A stretch of DNA of 64,000 nt from Pyrenopolyporus hunteri (taxonomy: Eukaryota > Ascomycota > Sordariomycetes > Xylariales > Hypoxylaceae): assembly GCA_902806595.1 (NCBI GenBank), contig CADCXC010000035.1, positions 682,001 to 746,000 of the forward strand, read 5' to 3'. Made by a program: the position numbers and the translations under genes. The stretch's first letter is position 1, and every line of letters starts with the position of its first letter. Shown here piece by piece: positions 11,630 through 23,349 of the stretch. The notes under the pieces were generated by a model. It was not told the origin of the DNA, did no database searches, and saw only the letters and a list, made by a program, of their open reading frames with translations.

Positions 11630-13079
11630 GTTGCTCGGTGCTATGCGAAAGGCAGCTTGCTATTCAACTCGGCGGATTCTAAATGGGGTGGCGGGGGTGG
11701 AATGGGAAAAAGAGGAAAGAAAAGAGGTGTTCGTGGCCTCCTTTCGATCTGGTCGCGTCGAATTTGTTTGCCCGTGGAACGAGAGCTCTGCGTTACGCCG
11801 CACAAGCCGCACAAAGTATCACACCGGAGAAGGAAATTCAGAGGTGGGTTAACGAAAGTCGAGAAGTAGAACCGATCATTATAATAAGACAGTAGGATAA
11901 TGAAAATCCCATTCAAAGAGACGGGACGAGTAAGAATTGAGAATTCCCCCCCCTTTGGTCGAAGTTAACGGCGGCGGATAGGTTTAGAAGAAGAGCTGAA
12001 GAGAGCTGAAGGGAATAAAGGGGTTTCCGTGGGAATGGCGTGAATAGGTACAGGCCTGTCAGAATTTATTTTTGAGCTTTCCACGGATTAGGCGTTGTTC
12101 CCCAACGAGCCAGTAGGTAGGTAGCCTTCAAAATCCTAGTTGCATGGTTAATCCGCGTAAATTGTCTTGATGCTACAGTGGCCTTATCCGGTTTGGCGGA
12201 TTAGCGCAGGGGGGGTTTGATGGATGAATGGTGATGGGGGGGTTCTTTTTTATTTTATTTTTTATTTTTTTTTTGCCTTTTGCCTTTTGTCTTGTTCGCC
12301 TTTTCTGGGGTCCAAAAAAAGAAACCCAAGCTGCGACTGCTACATAATGGTCTGGACTCTGCGACTACCTCATTAGCACCTGCTAGGGCTGCCCGGTTAG
12401 CCTACTACACATCCATGTGTACCAGAGTATGTAACAGATTGATTCGCTGCTACCCTCAAACTTGATGGTACCTATTAATGTAGGTAGGCATCTATAAACT
12501 GGAACTAGGCGCGCCCCGCAATTCCGTAATTCATTGATGAATATAAATGAACATTCATATATGATGTAAGTATGTAAAGAATCATGGATATATATGTACC
12601 TATCTACAAACTCGAGGTAGTTGAGGTTTAGCACTAGCTTAGGAAGACGGCGTCAGCTAAAAGGTAACTACGTCTATAAGGAGGCATATAATTCAATAAC
12701 TAAGAACTTCGTAAATTGTACCTTGTATTAGTCCTGCGAATCTTGAATTACAGCTTAATATTCCGTTTCGTTCTACTCGAAATATACCGTTACATATTAC
12801 TGAAAAGTCAACGGTACCTGTCATTGTTTCGGGCTAAAGTTTGGCTTCGAACTAAAATAAGACCGATCCTGATTGGCCAGACGCACGGATTAAGAGATAA
12901 CCCGCTTTACGGTGTACAACTGAGAAAACCGAACCCTGGAGGATTTACATTTTTGTCGGAGCTTCTTTGCCGCGACATCATCGCGCAATCAGCCAATACC
13001 TACTTTACCTACTGCAAGCCTCCACATCCGCGCCCGCGTCCACGCATTTCCAGGGAGGCCTTCTGATATTGCCATCAAT
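11630..13079. other. Divergent promoter region, PMT1 (-) / SF3A1 (+)
   Basis: About 1.45 kb between two divergent start codons. It includes a T-rich tract (12240-12275) and pyrimidine-rich DNA just before the SF3A1 start. The short open frames here look like chance. No regulatory site is identified with confidence. Confidence 0.5.
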
Positions 13080-14772
13080 ATGGCTGCCAATACTAACGGT
13101 GATGCAGCAGCTGCCTTGGATGATATCAAACCCCCCCAGGGCATCGTCCTACCGCCTAAAGAATTTAGAAGTAAGTCGAACGCATCTCCCTCTATTGAAA
13201 GCTGTTGAAAGCTCGCATTAGGCTAACCCAAACAAAGCCATCCTCGAGAAGACTGCCGGTTTCGTTGCCCGAAATGGCCTCGCCTTCGAAGACCGCGTTC
13301 GAGAAAAGGAGAAGAATAACCCGAAATTCAGTTTCCTTAGCAATGCCGACCCCTACAACCCTTACTATCTATGGAGATTGAGCGAGATCAAAGAAGGTCG
13401 TGGCACCGCCGTGGCCGCAGGTCGAGCAGGCGAAGCTGCCGCCGTTGTCGAGACGAAGCCCGCAGGCCCTCCCAAGCCTCCGGATTTCCAATTCTCCGCG
13501 CGTATGCCCAACATCAGCGCCCAGGATCTCGAGGTTGTAAAACTGACTGCGCTGTTTGTTGCGAAGAATGGCAGGCAGTTCATGACCGCCCTCTCCCAAA
13601 GAGAGGCTGGGAATTACCAGTTTGATTTCCTGAGGCCGAACCACAGCCTCCACAATTTCTTCCAGCACCTTATTGATCAATACTCGACGCTCCTCCGAGC
13701 CGGCGGTATCGATGGCGAAGGGGGGAAGGCCCAGCAAGAGAGGATAGCCGAGCTGCAGCGCAACATCGATGACAAATACCATATTCTGAACCGCGCTAGA
13801 CAAAGGGCCGAGTGGTTAAAGCATCAAGAGGACGAGAAGCAGAAGAAGGAAGAAGAGGAAGAGAAGGAGCGGCTAACCTACGCCCAGATCGACTGGCACG
13901 ATTTTGTTGTTGTCGAGACCGTCGTATTCACCGAAGCCGATGACCAAGCAAATCTGCCCCCGCCAACCTCCCTCTCTGAACTGCAATACGCTTCTCTCGA
14001 ACAGAAGGCCAAGATTTCCGTCAGTGCTAACCTGCGTATTGAGGAAGCGATGCCTACAGATGATGATAACGCCTATAACGGCTACGGGACACAACCGAAT
14101 TATAACCTCCCTCACCATCCCGCACAAGCAGGACAGCGTCTACCCGGAGCTCCACCTCATCCGTCTACCCCGGTTCAGCAAGGTGCGTATCAGGTAGCTC
14201 CGCCGCCACGCCAAGGTGCCACCCAAGAAGACGAGGAGGCGCAGCGGATACGAGAAAGAGAAGAAGCTCGGTTACGCATGCAACATGCGCAGGCTGAGGC
14301 TAAAGGCGGCGCCGCCCCGATGAAGATTAAAGAAAATTATGTTCCCCGCGCGGCTGCGCGAGCAGCTAACCGGCAAGGAACTCAGATGGCTCTCTGTCCA
14401 AATTGCCACCAGCAGATCCCGATGAACGAGTTGGAGGCGCATATGAGGATCGAGCTACTAGACCCCCAGTGGAAGGAGCAGAAGGCCAAGGCCGAGTCGC
14501 GGTATGCGACTACGAATTTGTCACATTCCGACGTCGCCAACAACCTAAAACGATTCGCAAGCCAGCGAGGAGATCTGTTCGACGGTGTCACTGGACAACC
14601 TATCTCAGAGGAAGAGATGGCAAGGAGGAAACGGGCGGCGTTGAATAGCTTCGACGGCAATCCCGAAGGCAGGAACCAGGCTCATATCAACCACATGCAG
14701 AGCGTGAATGTCGACGAACAGATCGCCCGGATTCATCAGAGATTTGCCAAGGATAATCAACAAGGTCATTAA
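13080..14772 (+). CDS. Splicing factor 3A subunit 1 homologue (SF3A1/Prp21), SURP-domain protein
   Basis: Two exons, 13080-13170 and 13238-14772, joined over a 67-bp intron with a GTAAGT donor and GCTAAC branch site; 541 residues. SF3A1 is part of the SF3a complex of the U2 snRNP and helps U2 bind the branch site. Two SURP modules are visible: about residues 31-88 (ILEKTAGFVARNG, then YYLWRL) and about 126-180 (LTALFVAKNGRQF, then FFQHLIDQY). A charged coil and a Pro/Gln-rich linker follow, then a conserved C-terminal region with DLFDGVTGQPISEEEMARRK. The protein ends soon after that region without the C-terminal ubiquitin-like domain seen in animals. The ATG chosen is the one that splices in frame to SURP1. 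Confidence 0.95.
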
Positions 14773-15561
14773 CCCCTCGTTATATGGTTGGAACATCTTA
14801 GCGGCTGGATTTGTGCTACGCAAGAGGAGGCGGCTCGCGTCTCGTGAGTTACGAATAGGCCTCATGGCGGATGGACGGAACACCTTTACTGTTTATCCCT
14901 ACAAGAATCCCTAGGTTTCCCCCGGTTCGTGGAGAAAGATCGGGAGGATGTCGAAAGTAATTATCGGAAGGCTGAACAGGTAAACAATACCCACAAAAAA
15001 GAGCTCGTCTATACATTTTCAAACTGCTCATACTCTAATACAGCTTTGTGTCTCTTCCGATCGTGCTGCATATCGAAGACCGTCGATGTCTCCCGTGCTA
15101 CCTCTTGCGTGAGCGAGGCTAGGGTCTTTTTTTTGTGAAACTAGCCCGCTGAAACAGTCTTCCCCGTGTAAGAGATTTTGGATATCGAGGAGTATGGTGC
15201 GCCTAGAACTTGTATTTGTATGATTGAAACAGAACTCACCGACGGCCTTCTGAGACGTTTGGTTGTAAGCGCAATGGCCTTGCACGGCCGTGTAAGAAGC
15301 ACTTATCGGGTATAAAGATAATAAAAGGCGCTTGGAGTTTCGGAATAAGCTAGCTCGGCTGTATAGCTCGAGCTACTAGACAAGACACACATAGGTACCT
15401 AGGTATATACCACCTAAGTAGGCGGCAATCAAAGCAAATATAAATATGTCCAGGTGTGCAAACAGCAGTTCGATTTATTATAGCTTTCACAGCGATCTAG
15501 TGCGCCAGATCGATCTATAGAACGACGAACGAACTGGCTAAAGTATTTGCTCTACCATACG
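14773..15561. other. Convergent 3' region, SF3A1 / UBX adaptor
   Basis: About 0.8 kb between two converging stop codons. It should contain both 3' UTRs. No gene recognised. Confidence 0.5.
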
Positions 15562-17139
15562 TTACTCTTCCACCTCCTGATCGTCGTCGGATTCTTCATC
15601 GGAAATTATACTCTCGACGATCAGATTCCCCGACCTGCCAATCGTATCCTTCAGCGTGGCCTTCGGATCCGGCTCGTACACGACGCGCGGCATCGGCGCT
15701 ACGATGCGGAACCCGTACTCGTGCTCGTAGCCTTCCGGCTTGTCTCCTCCGCCTTCCTCTTCGCTATCTTCCGCTCCGCTTAGTAAGTTGTAGCACTCTA
15801 CGAACGCATACACCTCCTCGACCGTCGTCGTGCCCGCGAAACGCCGCACCACGCGTCCCGCCGACGCGCCCCCGTCATCGGGCATCTTCAGCGCGAGCCG
15901 CACGACGTCCTTGGCGCTGGCGTCGGGCTCAGGGGCGATAGTGCGCGCCCTCCAGCGCCGCCACTGCTCGCGCAGCCGGGCGCGGCGCTCCGCGGCCTCC
16001 GCTTCCTCTCTCTGCTTCCTCTCGGCCTCCGCGGCAGCTGCCTCGGCTTCTCGGCGCTGGCGGGCGCGCTCGCGGTCGCGGGCCAGCGAGCGCTCGTACG
16101 CGGAGTCCTGCTCGGTGCGGAGGCTCCTAGCGACCTCCTGGGCGGCGCGCTCGGCGCGGACGGAGGCGAGGTCGGGGGCGTACTTGTTGATCGCGGTCTG
16201 GAGCTCGGCGAGGAAGGTGGAGGGGGGCAGGGGGCCGGCGAGGCGCTTGACGATGCTCATGCGGGTGCTGCCCTCCTTGGGGGTCAGGCAGACGAGGCAG
16301 GCGAAGGGAAACTTGGTGCAGTTGTACTCGGCGGCGACCTGGTAGGCCTCGGAGTCGAGCACGTTGCCACCCCAGAGCACGATGTTGTTGGCCGGGTCGG
16401 CAATGAAGGAGCTGACTTCGGGGGACAGCAGCGTCTCCCGCGTGAAGGACTCCGTGTCGTCGTGTTCCGGCGACATCAATACGATCAGCAGGAACTTGAG
16501 CTCCTTCTTGGCTAGGTCTAGGGCCTGCGCGAAGCCTCCCTCGAAGAACGGCAGGCTCGTGTTCCCGTACTCCTCCTCGAACTCCCGCTTGAACCGCGCG
16601 GCGGTGTCGCGGGGCATCAGCATGCGTCGCCCCATGGTGCTCTTCCACCCGCTCGTCATGTTCGTTATGGCGCGGGGCCGTATGGATGCGGGGAGGAAGC
16701 TGAATACGTATATGAAGGTGCGGAATAGCGTCGAGACGGCTTTGTACCCGATGTTGAAGGGGGCGAATAGTACGGAGAGGAGGAAGGGCAGGCGGTGGGT
16801 CGTCTGAGGTTGCGGGACGATCCTCGGTGCGGGATCGGGCCTAGCCCGCGACGCCGGGTGTCGGGGGGGCCGTGCGGATGCTGCGAAGCTTTCTTGTAGG
16901 TTCTCGTGCCTGGCCGGTTGACGCGGGATATGGTTTTGTGCGGCCATGGCTTCGGCCACTGGATCGGGCCCTTCGCCATCGAAGAACTTGGCTATTGCTA
17001 TCTGCACATTCCACTGCGACCTTTCTAACAACGGTATTGCGTCCTTGACATCTTGTGCTGTGACCTGGGTGTATTGCTCCAGAGCAGACCGCTGCTCCGG
17101 AGAGAGCCGACCTATGTCGATGTTATCGTGGCTCGCCAT
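15562..17139 (-). CDS. UBA-UAS-UBX protein, FAF2/UBXD8-type Cdc48 adaptor
   Basis: A single exon of 525 residues starting at an ATG at 17139. A UBA-like helical bundle occupies about residues 10-52. A hydrophobic hairpin follows at about 118-150 (LPFLLSVLFAPFNIGYKAVS...), as in UBXD8. A UAS thioredoxin-like domain spans about 175-320 (FKREFEEEYGN, LIVLMSPEHDDTESF). A long Arg/Glu/Ala coiled coil covers 325-398, and a C-terminal UBX domain covers about 405-512. Family members anchor Cdc48/p97 at the ER or lipid droplets during ER-associated degradation. The usual FPR loop of the UBX domain is read here as MPR in APMPRVVYEP, which may alter Cdc48 binding. The coding strand is rich in GAG/GCG codons, and long shadow frames occur opposite it. 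It is divergent from PAN3. Confidence 0.92.
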   Translation of the reverse strand: MASHDNIDIGRLSPEQRSALEQYTQVTAQDVKDAIPLLERSQWNVQIAIAKFFDGEGPDPVAEAMAAQNHIPRQPARHENLQESFAASARPPRHPASRARPDPAPRIVPQPQTTHRLPFLLSVLFAPFNIGYKAVSTLFRTFIYVFSFLPASIRPRAITNMTSGWKSTMGRRMLMPRDTAARFKREFEEEYGNTSLPFFEGGFAQALDLAKKELKFLLIVLMSPEHDDTESFTRETLLSPEVSSFIADPANNIVLWGGNVLDSEAYQVAAEYNCTKFPFACLVCLTPKEGSTRMSIVKRLAGPLPPSTFLAELQTAINKYAPDLASVRAERAAQEVARSLRTEQDSAYERSLARDRERARQRREAEAAAAEAERKQREEAEAAERRARLREQWRRWRARTIAPEPDASAKDVVRLALKMPDDGGASAGRVVRRFAGTTTVEEVYAFVECYNLLSGAEDSEEEGGGDKPEGYEHEYGFRIVAPMPRVVYEPDPKATLKDTIGRSGNLIVESIISDEESDDDQEVEE

Positions 17140-18516
17140 CGTTTCGACATGTGCTATGTTGAATGCGTGTATAGCACGATACCAACTCCCCCATATATTG
17201 TATAAATTAGTGGTATTAGGATAGGTGCCTAGTTTATGTAGGTACGGTAAGTAGGGTGAGGCAGTTGTGCTGCTGTTTTATGGGAGGTTGCAGCCTTAGA
17301 TGGGTGGGTGGTTGTAAGAGCAAGAGGTATGTGTAGGTAGGTAATTACTGGATTCAGCCGCAGAGATCGAGGCGAATGCCATGCAGGACCTAAATGAGGT
17401 AGGTACTCTACCGGTTAGGTACGTTGGTAGTGGGAGAGGTGTAGTAGCATGCTGCTACGCGTACCTAAGATAGGTAGGTAGGTATGTATTAGGTATTACT
17501 GGAGGCCTTGGTGAAGTTGAGGGGAGGAGGGACGTGGAAGCTATCTCTTGAGGAATTCGTGTCCAGATCGATGTTGGATTAATTAAGGTTATTCGAGTTG
17601 GCCGGTCTAGAGGGTGACGACAAATAGCGGGTACATGTAGAGAAGGTTGCTTTTTGGTGGCGTTTAAGTACCGGACGACTAGGTACATGTAATACCTAAG
17701 GTACCTACCTACTAGGTATGTACCTATGTAGCAAAGTTGTCCTAACTCAATAGGTAGGTAGGTATATATACACGTCCCGCACCTGCATCTGATTGGTCCG
17801 TGCTACCGTGTATATATCTACATACGTAGGCCTCCTTATAAATACCTAGGTAACTACCAAAACAGCTTAGCGCCATCTCTCTTACCGTGTATCTTCGTAC
17901 CCTTATTTCTACATGGTGGGTACCTACATCAGGTACATGTGTACAGCGTGCTCGCAGGTACCTGGGCAAGTTATGTAGGTACCCAGTCCTAAATAAGCAC
18001 AGTCCATTAACCAAGGCTGAGAAAGAGGACATCTTGGCATCGGACTTCGGATCCAATCAAAAAGTCTCCTGCCCTTAGTCATCCGCCGCCGTCATCCCAC
18101 TACAACTTTGCTGCAACTTCTAACTGACGTCCTTAAACACGCCCGCATTGTATCTTTGTTGCCCTTATCGTCAGCCTCACGCGCCCTCCCCAGAAGTTCA
18201 ATTGACATCCCGAACTCTGTCCATCCACCAATCAGTCCCTTCTGCGCGCGCCGTTTTGATTCATGGGCGAGCTCTCGCCCTTTCTTTCCAGAAAAATGGG
18301 AGCGCTTTGAGGTGTCTATGTAGTATGTGCAACCCCCCATATCCTTCCCTTCGTCGCCCCTCTCGTCCCTACTCGACCGTTGAGGCCTAACAAGTCCTAA
18401 CAAGCTATTGATCTAGGGGTTGTATCGACAGGTGCAGCGTATACTTTCCTCCTGACCCGACCACGCGACTACCCCATGCCGAAAATACGAGAATCTGCAA
18501 GCTTTACCCAGTACAA
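17140..18516. other. Divergent promoter region, UBX adaptor (-) / PAN3 (+)
   Basis: About 1.4 kb between divergent start codons. It is unusually rich in TAGGTAGGT/ACCTACCT motifs (clusters near 17335-17345, 17400-17480, 17695-17765 and 17840-18000). No gene recognised. Confidence 0.55.
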
Positions 18517-21500
18517 ATGGCGAATACGCGGTTCGGCACTGCCGACAGGGGCAGGCAGATGGCCTCCCCAAGGCCCAAGACACGCGGTAGGTGCTCACCA
18601 TCTGAGGACAAGTTGGCTCGTTGTCGGCGCCTCTACTAGCGCGTCTCCATGTCCTTTCTAACATTACCCCCTTGCGCTTTCAGATAGTAAGGACACGCTT
18701 TGTCGAAATGTGTTGATCTACGGCCACTGCCGTTATGAGGATCAGGGATGCGCCTTCAACCATGACAAGGGCTCCTCTAATTCAATGGACAAGTAAGTGG
18801 TGACCCCCTTTAATCATTGCACCATTCTCCGAGTTCCTCCCCTCTCCCATTGGCTCGCTGGCTGGCCGGCTGGCCAACACCTCGATTGCTTCCGCGGGTT
18901 CCACGACAAGACAGAGGTATTCTACATAGAGCCAAACGGTGTCGACTAGGTAACATAGAACCACTCGTCAATAAAATAGCTGTCGGGCACTCAAAAGCAG
19001 CCGATGTGATTCGATGAGGAATATCCACTTCTCCATTCGACTATCTTCGGGACTCTATCGGAGTTCTTGTGTTCTCAGACTACCTCGGGATGCCCTTCGA
19101 CAAAATGGGAGAAGACGCCTCTTGGACGGAGCCTCTGTCACACAACACACCACGAAGACTCTTCGGGAAAACAAGAAGAAGGCGTGGGAAATTCGCTTCA
19201 GAGCCTATAGGCGACAATATTCCTATGGCATGCAATCCGGCAACTATACTGCCATATATACCCGCACCTCGTGTGCAGCAAGCCAGAAATCACATTGCTA
19301 CTACATTGAATCCATTGGCTCGTAGCTGGTCATACTCACCGTCTGGTTCGAGGACTCGATACTCCGAGACTGTTGACCTCAGTCCTACCTTTTCCTCTTC
19401 TCAGCATGACCAATTCGACAAAAGCCCTATTCGTGAGAGCTTCTCGTCTCCGTCGCATTGGGACACCATCCCGTCGGTATTCGACAACTTCGAGGCCAGC
19501 TCAAGAGTGCCAGCCAACCTCAGCCATTCTCACGCGGTATCTCGAAATGACCTTACTAATCCCCTATCTAGTGGCACGAAGAAATCTCTTAATGTCGAGT
19601 CTCCATCGTTTACTCCTACCCAGCTCGGGGGCAAGAAATCCAACTTCTCAACAAATGCTACACCATTCACCCCCAGGGGGGCCTCTTCTAGTGAGGATAC
19701 CCTCGTGCCGACCTTTGCGGTGTCTATAAACTTACATCGTCAATAGCTACAAGCTCGAGTCTACAACAAGATACCGGAACTTCGCTATATAAATCCGCAC
19801 CGTTTGCGGATTTTGCTCCTCAGAACTATGATTTGAATACTGCGGTAGGTCTGAGAGGAATAGCCCTTGGAAACAGAGGTTAATTGGGTTCAGACTACGA
19901 CGAATGGTTCAGCAGATGGGAATTCTCTCGGTTATGACCCATTCACTATGTCCAGTGTCAGCCAGACACTTCCATCGACGCAATATAACCCGTATGCCGA
20001 GGATCACAACGCCTTAGCTGGAGCGGGCGCGTCATATTATACCGCTCAGAACTCCTATGCAGCTCCTTCTCAACCCGTAAGACCACACCTCCATATTTAT
20101 CCCTGAATTACTCTCTAACTACTCATAGCTTCAATATCATCTCTATTATCCCATTACTACCGGGAGGGAGAATTTGCAGCCTTACCAGCGACAAGTCTAT
20201 GACTTATTCCTTCCCGAATCACTCAGGGAAGATCTCCAGAAGAAGTCAGAAGCCGCTAGACAGGTTCTTTCGAGCCAGCCGGGAGTCCAGCTACCCACTC
20301 TTCAGCATTACCACTCTCTCGTCCCTTTGGATACCAAGCTCCGAAGCACAACTAATACTTTCGGACTTCCCAGCTGGGTGTTTAAAGCAACTTCTCGTAA
20401 AAACGGAAACACATTCTGTTTGAGACGAATTGAAGGTTCGTTCCCGAATTTATCCGGTGAATTTTAAACTAATCGGTTGGTAGGTTTCCGTCTCACTAAT
20501 GAAGAGGCGATCAAAGCTGTCAATTCGTGGAAGAAAATTATACACCCTAATATAGTTACCACGATCGAAGCATTCACAACAAGGGACTTTAACGACAGCT
20601 CCCTAGTGTTTGTTCACGGTTACCACCCTCTTTCGAAAACGCTGGCAGAGCATCACTTTCCCAGCAATCGCTACGGCCGTCCGGCAGCCGTGTCAGAGAG
20701 GGTATTATGGAGTTATCTAGTCCAGCTGGCTAGCGCCCTCAAGGCAATCCACAAAGCTAAGCTTGCAGCGCGATGCATCGATATCACCAAGGTGATTTTG
20801 ACGGATAAGAACCGTGTTAGGCTCAGCGCCTGCTCGATCGTAGACGTACTGCACTTTGAAGTGCCTCGTCGGATCGAGGAATTGCAGCAAGAGGATTTCT
20901 TTAATCTAGGTCGCCTTATGCTGAGCATCGCGACCAATACGACGCCGCGGAACCTTGGCGACCTTCGACTACCACTTGACCAAATAGGTCGGTCATATTC
21001 ACCGGAACTGAAAGAAAGAATTTCTTGGCTGCTCAGCCCACCGCAGAATATCCCCACAAAGACGGCGGAGCACCTGGTGTACGACCTTGCTCAGCACATG
21101 GATGACGCACTCGTAGCGTCGTTCAACGCCCAGGACGAAATCACCGTTCATCTAGGCAGAGAACTCGAGAACGGCCGGCTGGTGCGGTTGATGGCGAAGC
21201 TGGGCTCCATTAACGAACGACCAGAGTTTGACAACGACCCTACCTGGGCCGAGACGGCGGAACGCTACACCTTGAAACTATTCCGGGACTATGTCTTCCA
21301 TCAGGTCGATGCTCAAGGAAATCCAGTCGTGGATTTAGGGCATATCATTAGCTGCCTGAATAAGCTAGACGCTGGTGTCGACGAGAAGATTTACCTCACC
21401 AGCAGGGACCACCAGTCAACCTTTATAGTCTCGTACAAGGAGTTGAAGAAGCAAGTCCAAGGTGCATTTAGCGACCTGCTCAAGGCGGCTAATAAGCCAC

Positions 21501-21520
21501 AGGCCAGCCGAGGTTACTAG
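18517..21520 (+). CDS. pan3: PAN2-PAN3 deadenylation complex regulatory subunit PAN3
   Basis: Seven exons: 18517-18586, 18684-18792, 19572-19690, 19747-19844, 19894-20076, 20129-20435 and 20484-21520; 640 residues. PAN3 dimerises and recruits the PAN2 nuclease to poly(A)-binding protein to trim mRNA tails in the cytoplasm. An N-terminal CCCH finger uses Cys30, Cys39, Cys46 and His50 (LCRNVLIYGHCRYEDQGC). A PAM2 motif SPSFTP follows. Then come the family block LQYHLY..PYQRQVYDLFLPESLREDLQKK, a pseudokinase domain, and a C-terminal knob with DYVFHQVD and LNKLDAG. Most introns are 48-97 bp, but intron 2 is 779 bp and ends in a TTACTAAT branch and CTATCTAG acceptor. Intron 3 (GTGAGG donor, 56 bp) and intron 4 (GTAGGT, 49 bp) are needed to keep frame. 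The exon 3 boundary is the least certain. Confidence 0.93.
18793..19571 (+). other. PAN3 intron 2, 779 bp, containing an in-frame ORF
   Basis: The intron begins with GTAAGT and ends at CTATCTAG. Its last ~480 bases are open in the same frame as exon 3, with ATGs at 19090 and 19105 that would read straight into the PAM2 region. Retaining the whole intron would instead stop translation at its second codon (TAA). A transcript starting inside the intron could therefore encode a PAN3 form without the CCCH finger. This is an inference from frame only. Confidence 0.5.
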
Positions 21521-23349
21521 AGGAAGCGCGGCGCCAACAAATCAATATAAGCAAGTTAGCCTTATATGAGCCGAGAATGTGCAGGTTTCGCTCGCCATCC
21601 GACGGAGTTGTCGGAGCAGACGGGTACTAGGAGTTGAAGAAGAGCGTGAGAAGTCAGGGTATACGACAATATTCTAAATTTGGAAGAAACGATACGACAC
21701 TAGCGATGGATCCCGCGATGATGGCATTGTTGGAAACAGTTCACAATGACATAGGACATCTAAAATGGGCCCCGTTGGGGGTACAACAACAGTTACAAGA
21801 ACCAAGTATGCGAAGCCCTGGTTCTCGAACTTGAATTGCAGACATACAGAGATCCACAGATTACAATAGATCTAGGCACCCCCCAATGTTATGTCCTTGG
21901 GTCATTACCTGGATATTTCCTTCGGCTGCAGAGGATAAGCCAACCTAACCGAGAGGACCCTCCATACTATTACCATGAGGCTGACAAGAGGATGGACGAC
22001 AGCATACGACATTGGACTATATTTGCATCAGTCGGTTGAATACCCATTGACGCAGGAGCCGTACCATAGCGCTCCTCTTTTAGGGGGTAACCTAACAATT
22101 GGTTGGTCGCCATTTCCCCGCGGTCGTGGACGGGGTCGGCCGGCCTGGCTACGAAGGATTGAAAGAGAGAAGGAAGGAAACGAAAGGAAAGACATGACTG
22201 CGGTTTGCTTTTAGCAGGGGTCGAGAAAGCGTGCGTGCGTGGATGAGCCTCAACGATCGAAGACAGACACATAGCATATTCTCTCAGAGTATAAAGTAGA
22301 ACACAAGCAAAGTTTCTTACTGTTCATGTATGCGAGTCGCCCTCGTGCGGCTCGTTCTTTGACGCATAATGAGTTTTAATGTGATACGGCCGCTGTATGT
22401 GAACTAGTGCTGTGTATTTTGCTATCTTTGTTTCTTGGTTTCCGCCATGGACGCAAATAATGAGAAGCGTCGTGACGGGAGATACCTTCTTATCGTAAAA
22501 AGTCGCAAACATAGAAACAAATTGCTCTATGAGCATGTCTCTAACCCTACTAACCTTCTCGTGATGAGTACCTAGGTACATAAGATTTTGCATGTTGAGC
22601 TTCTAGCATAAGCTCGTAATACCAAAATGTAAGAAAAAAGCCGATGTGTAGCGAGTAAGCCTAGGATAGAATCTCACTTATTAGAATAACCCGCCTAACT
22701 TTCGTGTTTTTCTATACTCCTTGGGGATACACTTCATGAGAGGTATTGTCTAGAACTTCGCGGCTGACTTGCAGGCAACTGACGATATGATACAAGGAAA
22801 CTAAGTTATGAGTAGTTTATGAGGAACTAAGTCGTTTAAAGGGATAATATACGCTCCGGTGGTAGCTATATATGTGGATGGCGGTTGGCTGCTAGCTTGG
22901 ATGAGATTGAATGTGATTGAAGTAAATACCAAGGTGGAGTAGGAAGTAGTAGGCCTTCGTCCTCCATAACCCGTAGCCCAACCATAGTATCGTGATACCC
23001 AGTGCCCCCAAGTAATGGCCAGCCGGTAGTCATAATAGGATTCACGTCAAGAGAGGCCAAGAAGATGATGAATATGATTATTCTCGTCCCGCACGTAAAT
23101 ATGATAGACGATCGTCACATAGTTCTGCTTGCCGACATAGCCCTCGAGCCGACGGTTGGCCCATTTCCCATGTTCTCTTACCACCCATCATACTCTCACT
23201 TAGTATCTGGTTGGGGCTCTGACTTATACCATCGAAAGGCTTTAGTCTCTAGCTTCCTTCTCTGTTGTGATCCGAAAGTGTGTCTAACAGTCCGTCAAGT
23301 CTCTATCATCCCGTCCTTACGCGCCTTACGCGCCCTAGTCCTTGATAGT
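21521..23349. other. Convergent 3' region, PAN3 / LSM7; no gene recognised
   Basis: About 1.8 kb between two converging genes, longer than needed for two 3' UTRs. Only short open frames occur, with no recognisable motif and no good splice-connected extension. Confidence 0.5.

Noticed and set aside
16127..16648. Long minus-strand frame overlapping the UBX adaptor gene
   Set aside because: Alternate-frame shadow caused by GC-rich third positions; Arg/Pro-rich translation without a domain.
19691..19893. Apparent frameshifts in PAN3 that suggested a pseudogene
   Set aside because: Two small introns (56 and 49 bp, GTGAGG and GTAGGT donors) restore one continuous PAN3 frame, so the gene appears intact.
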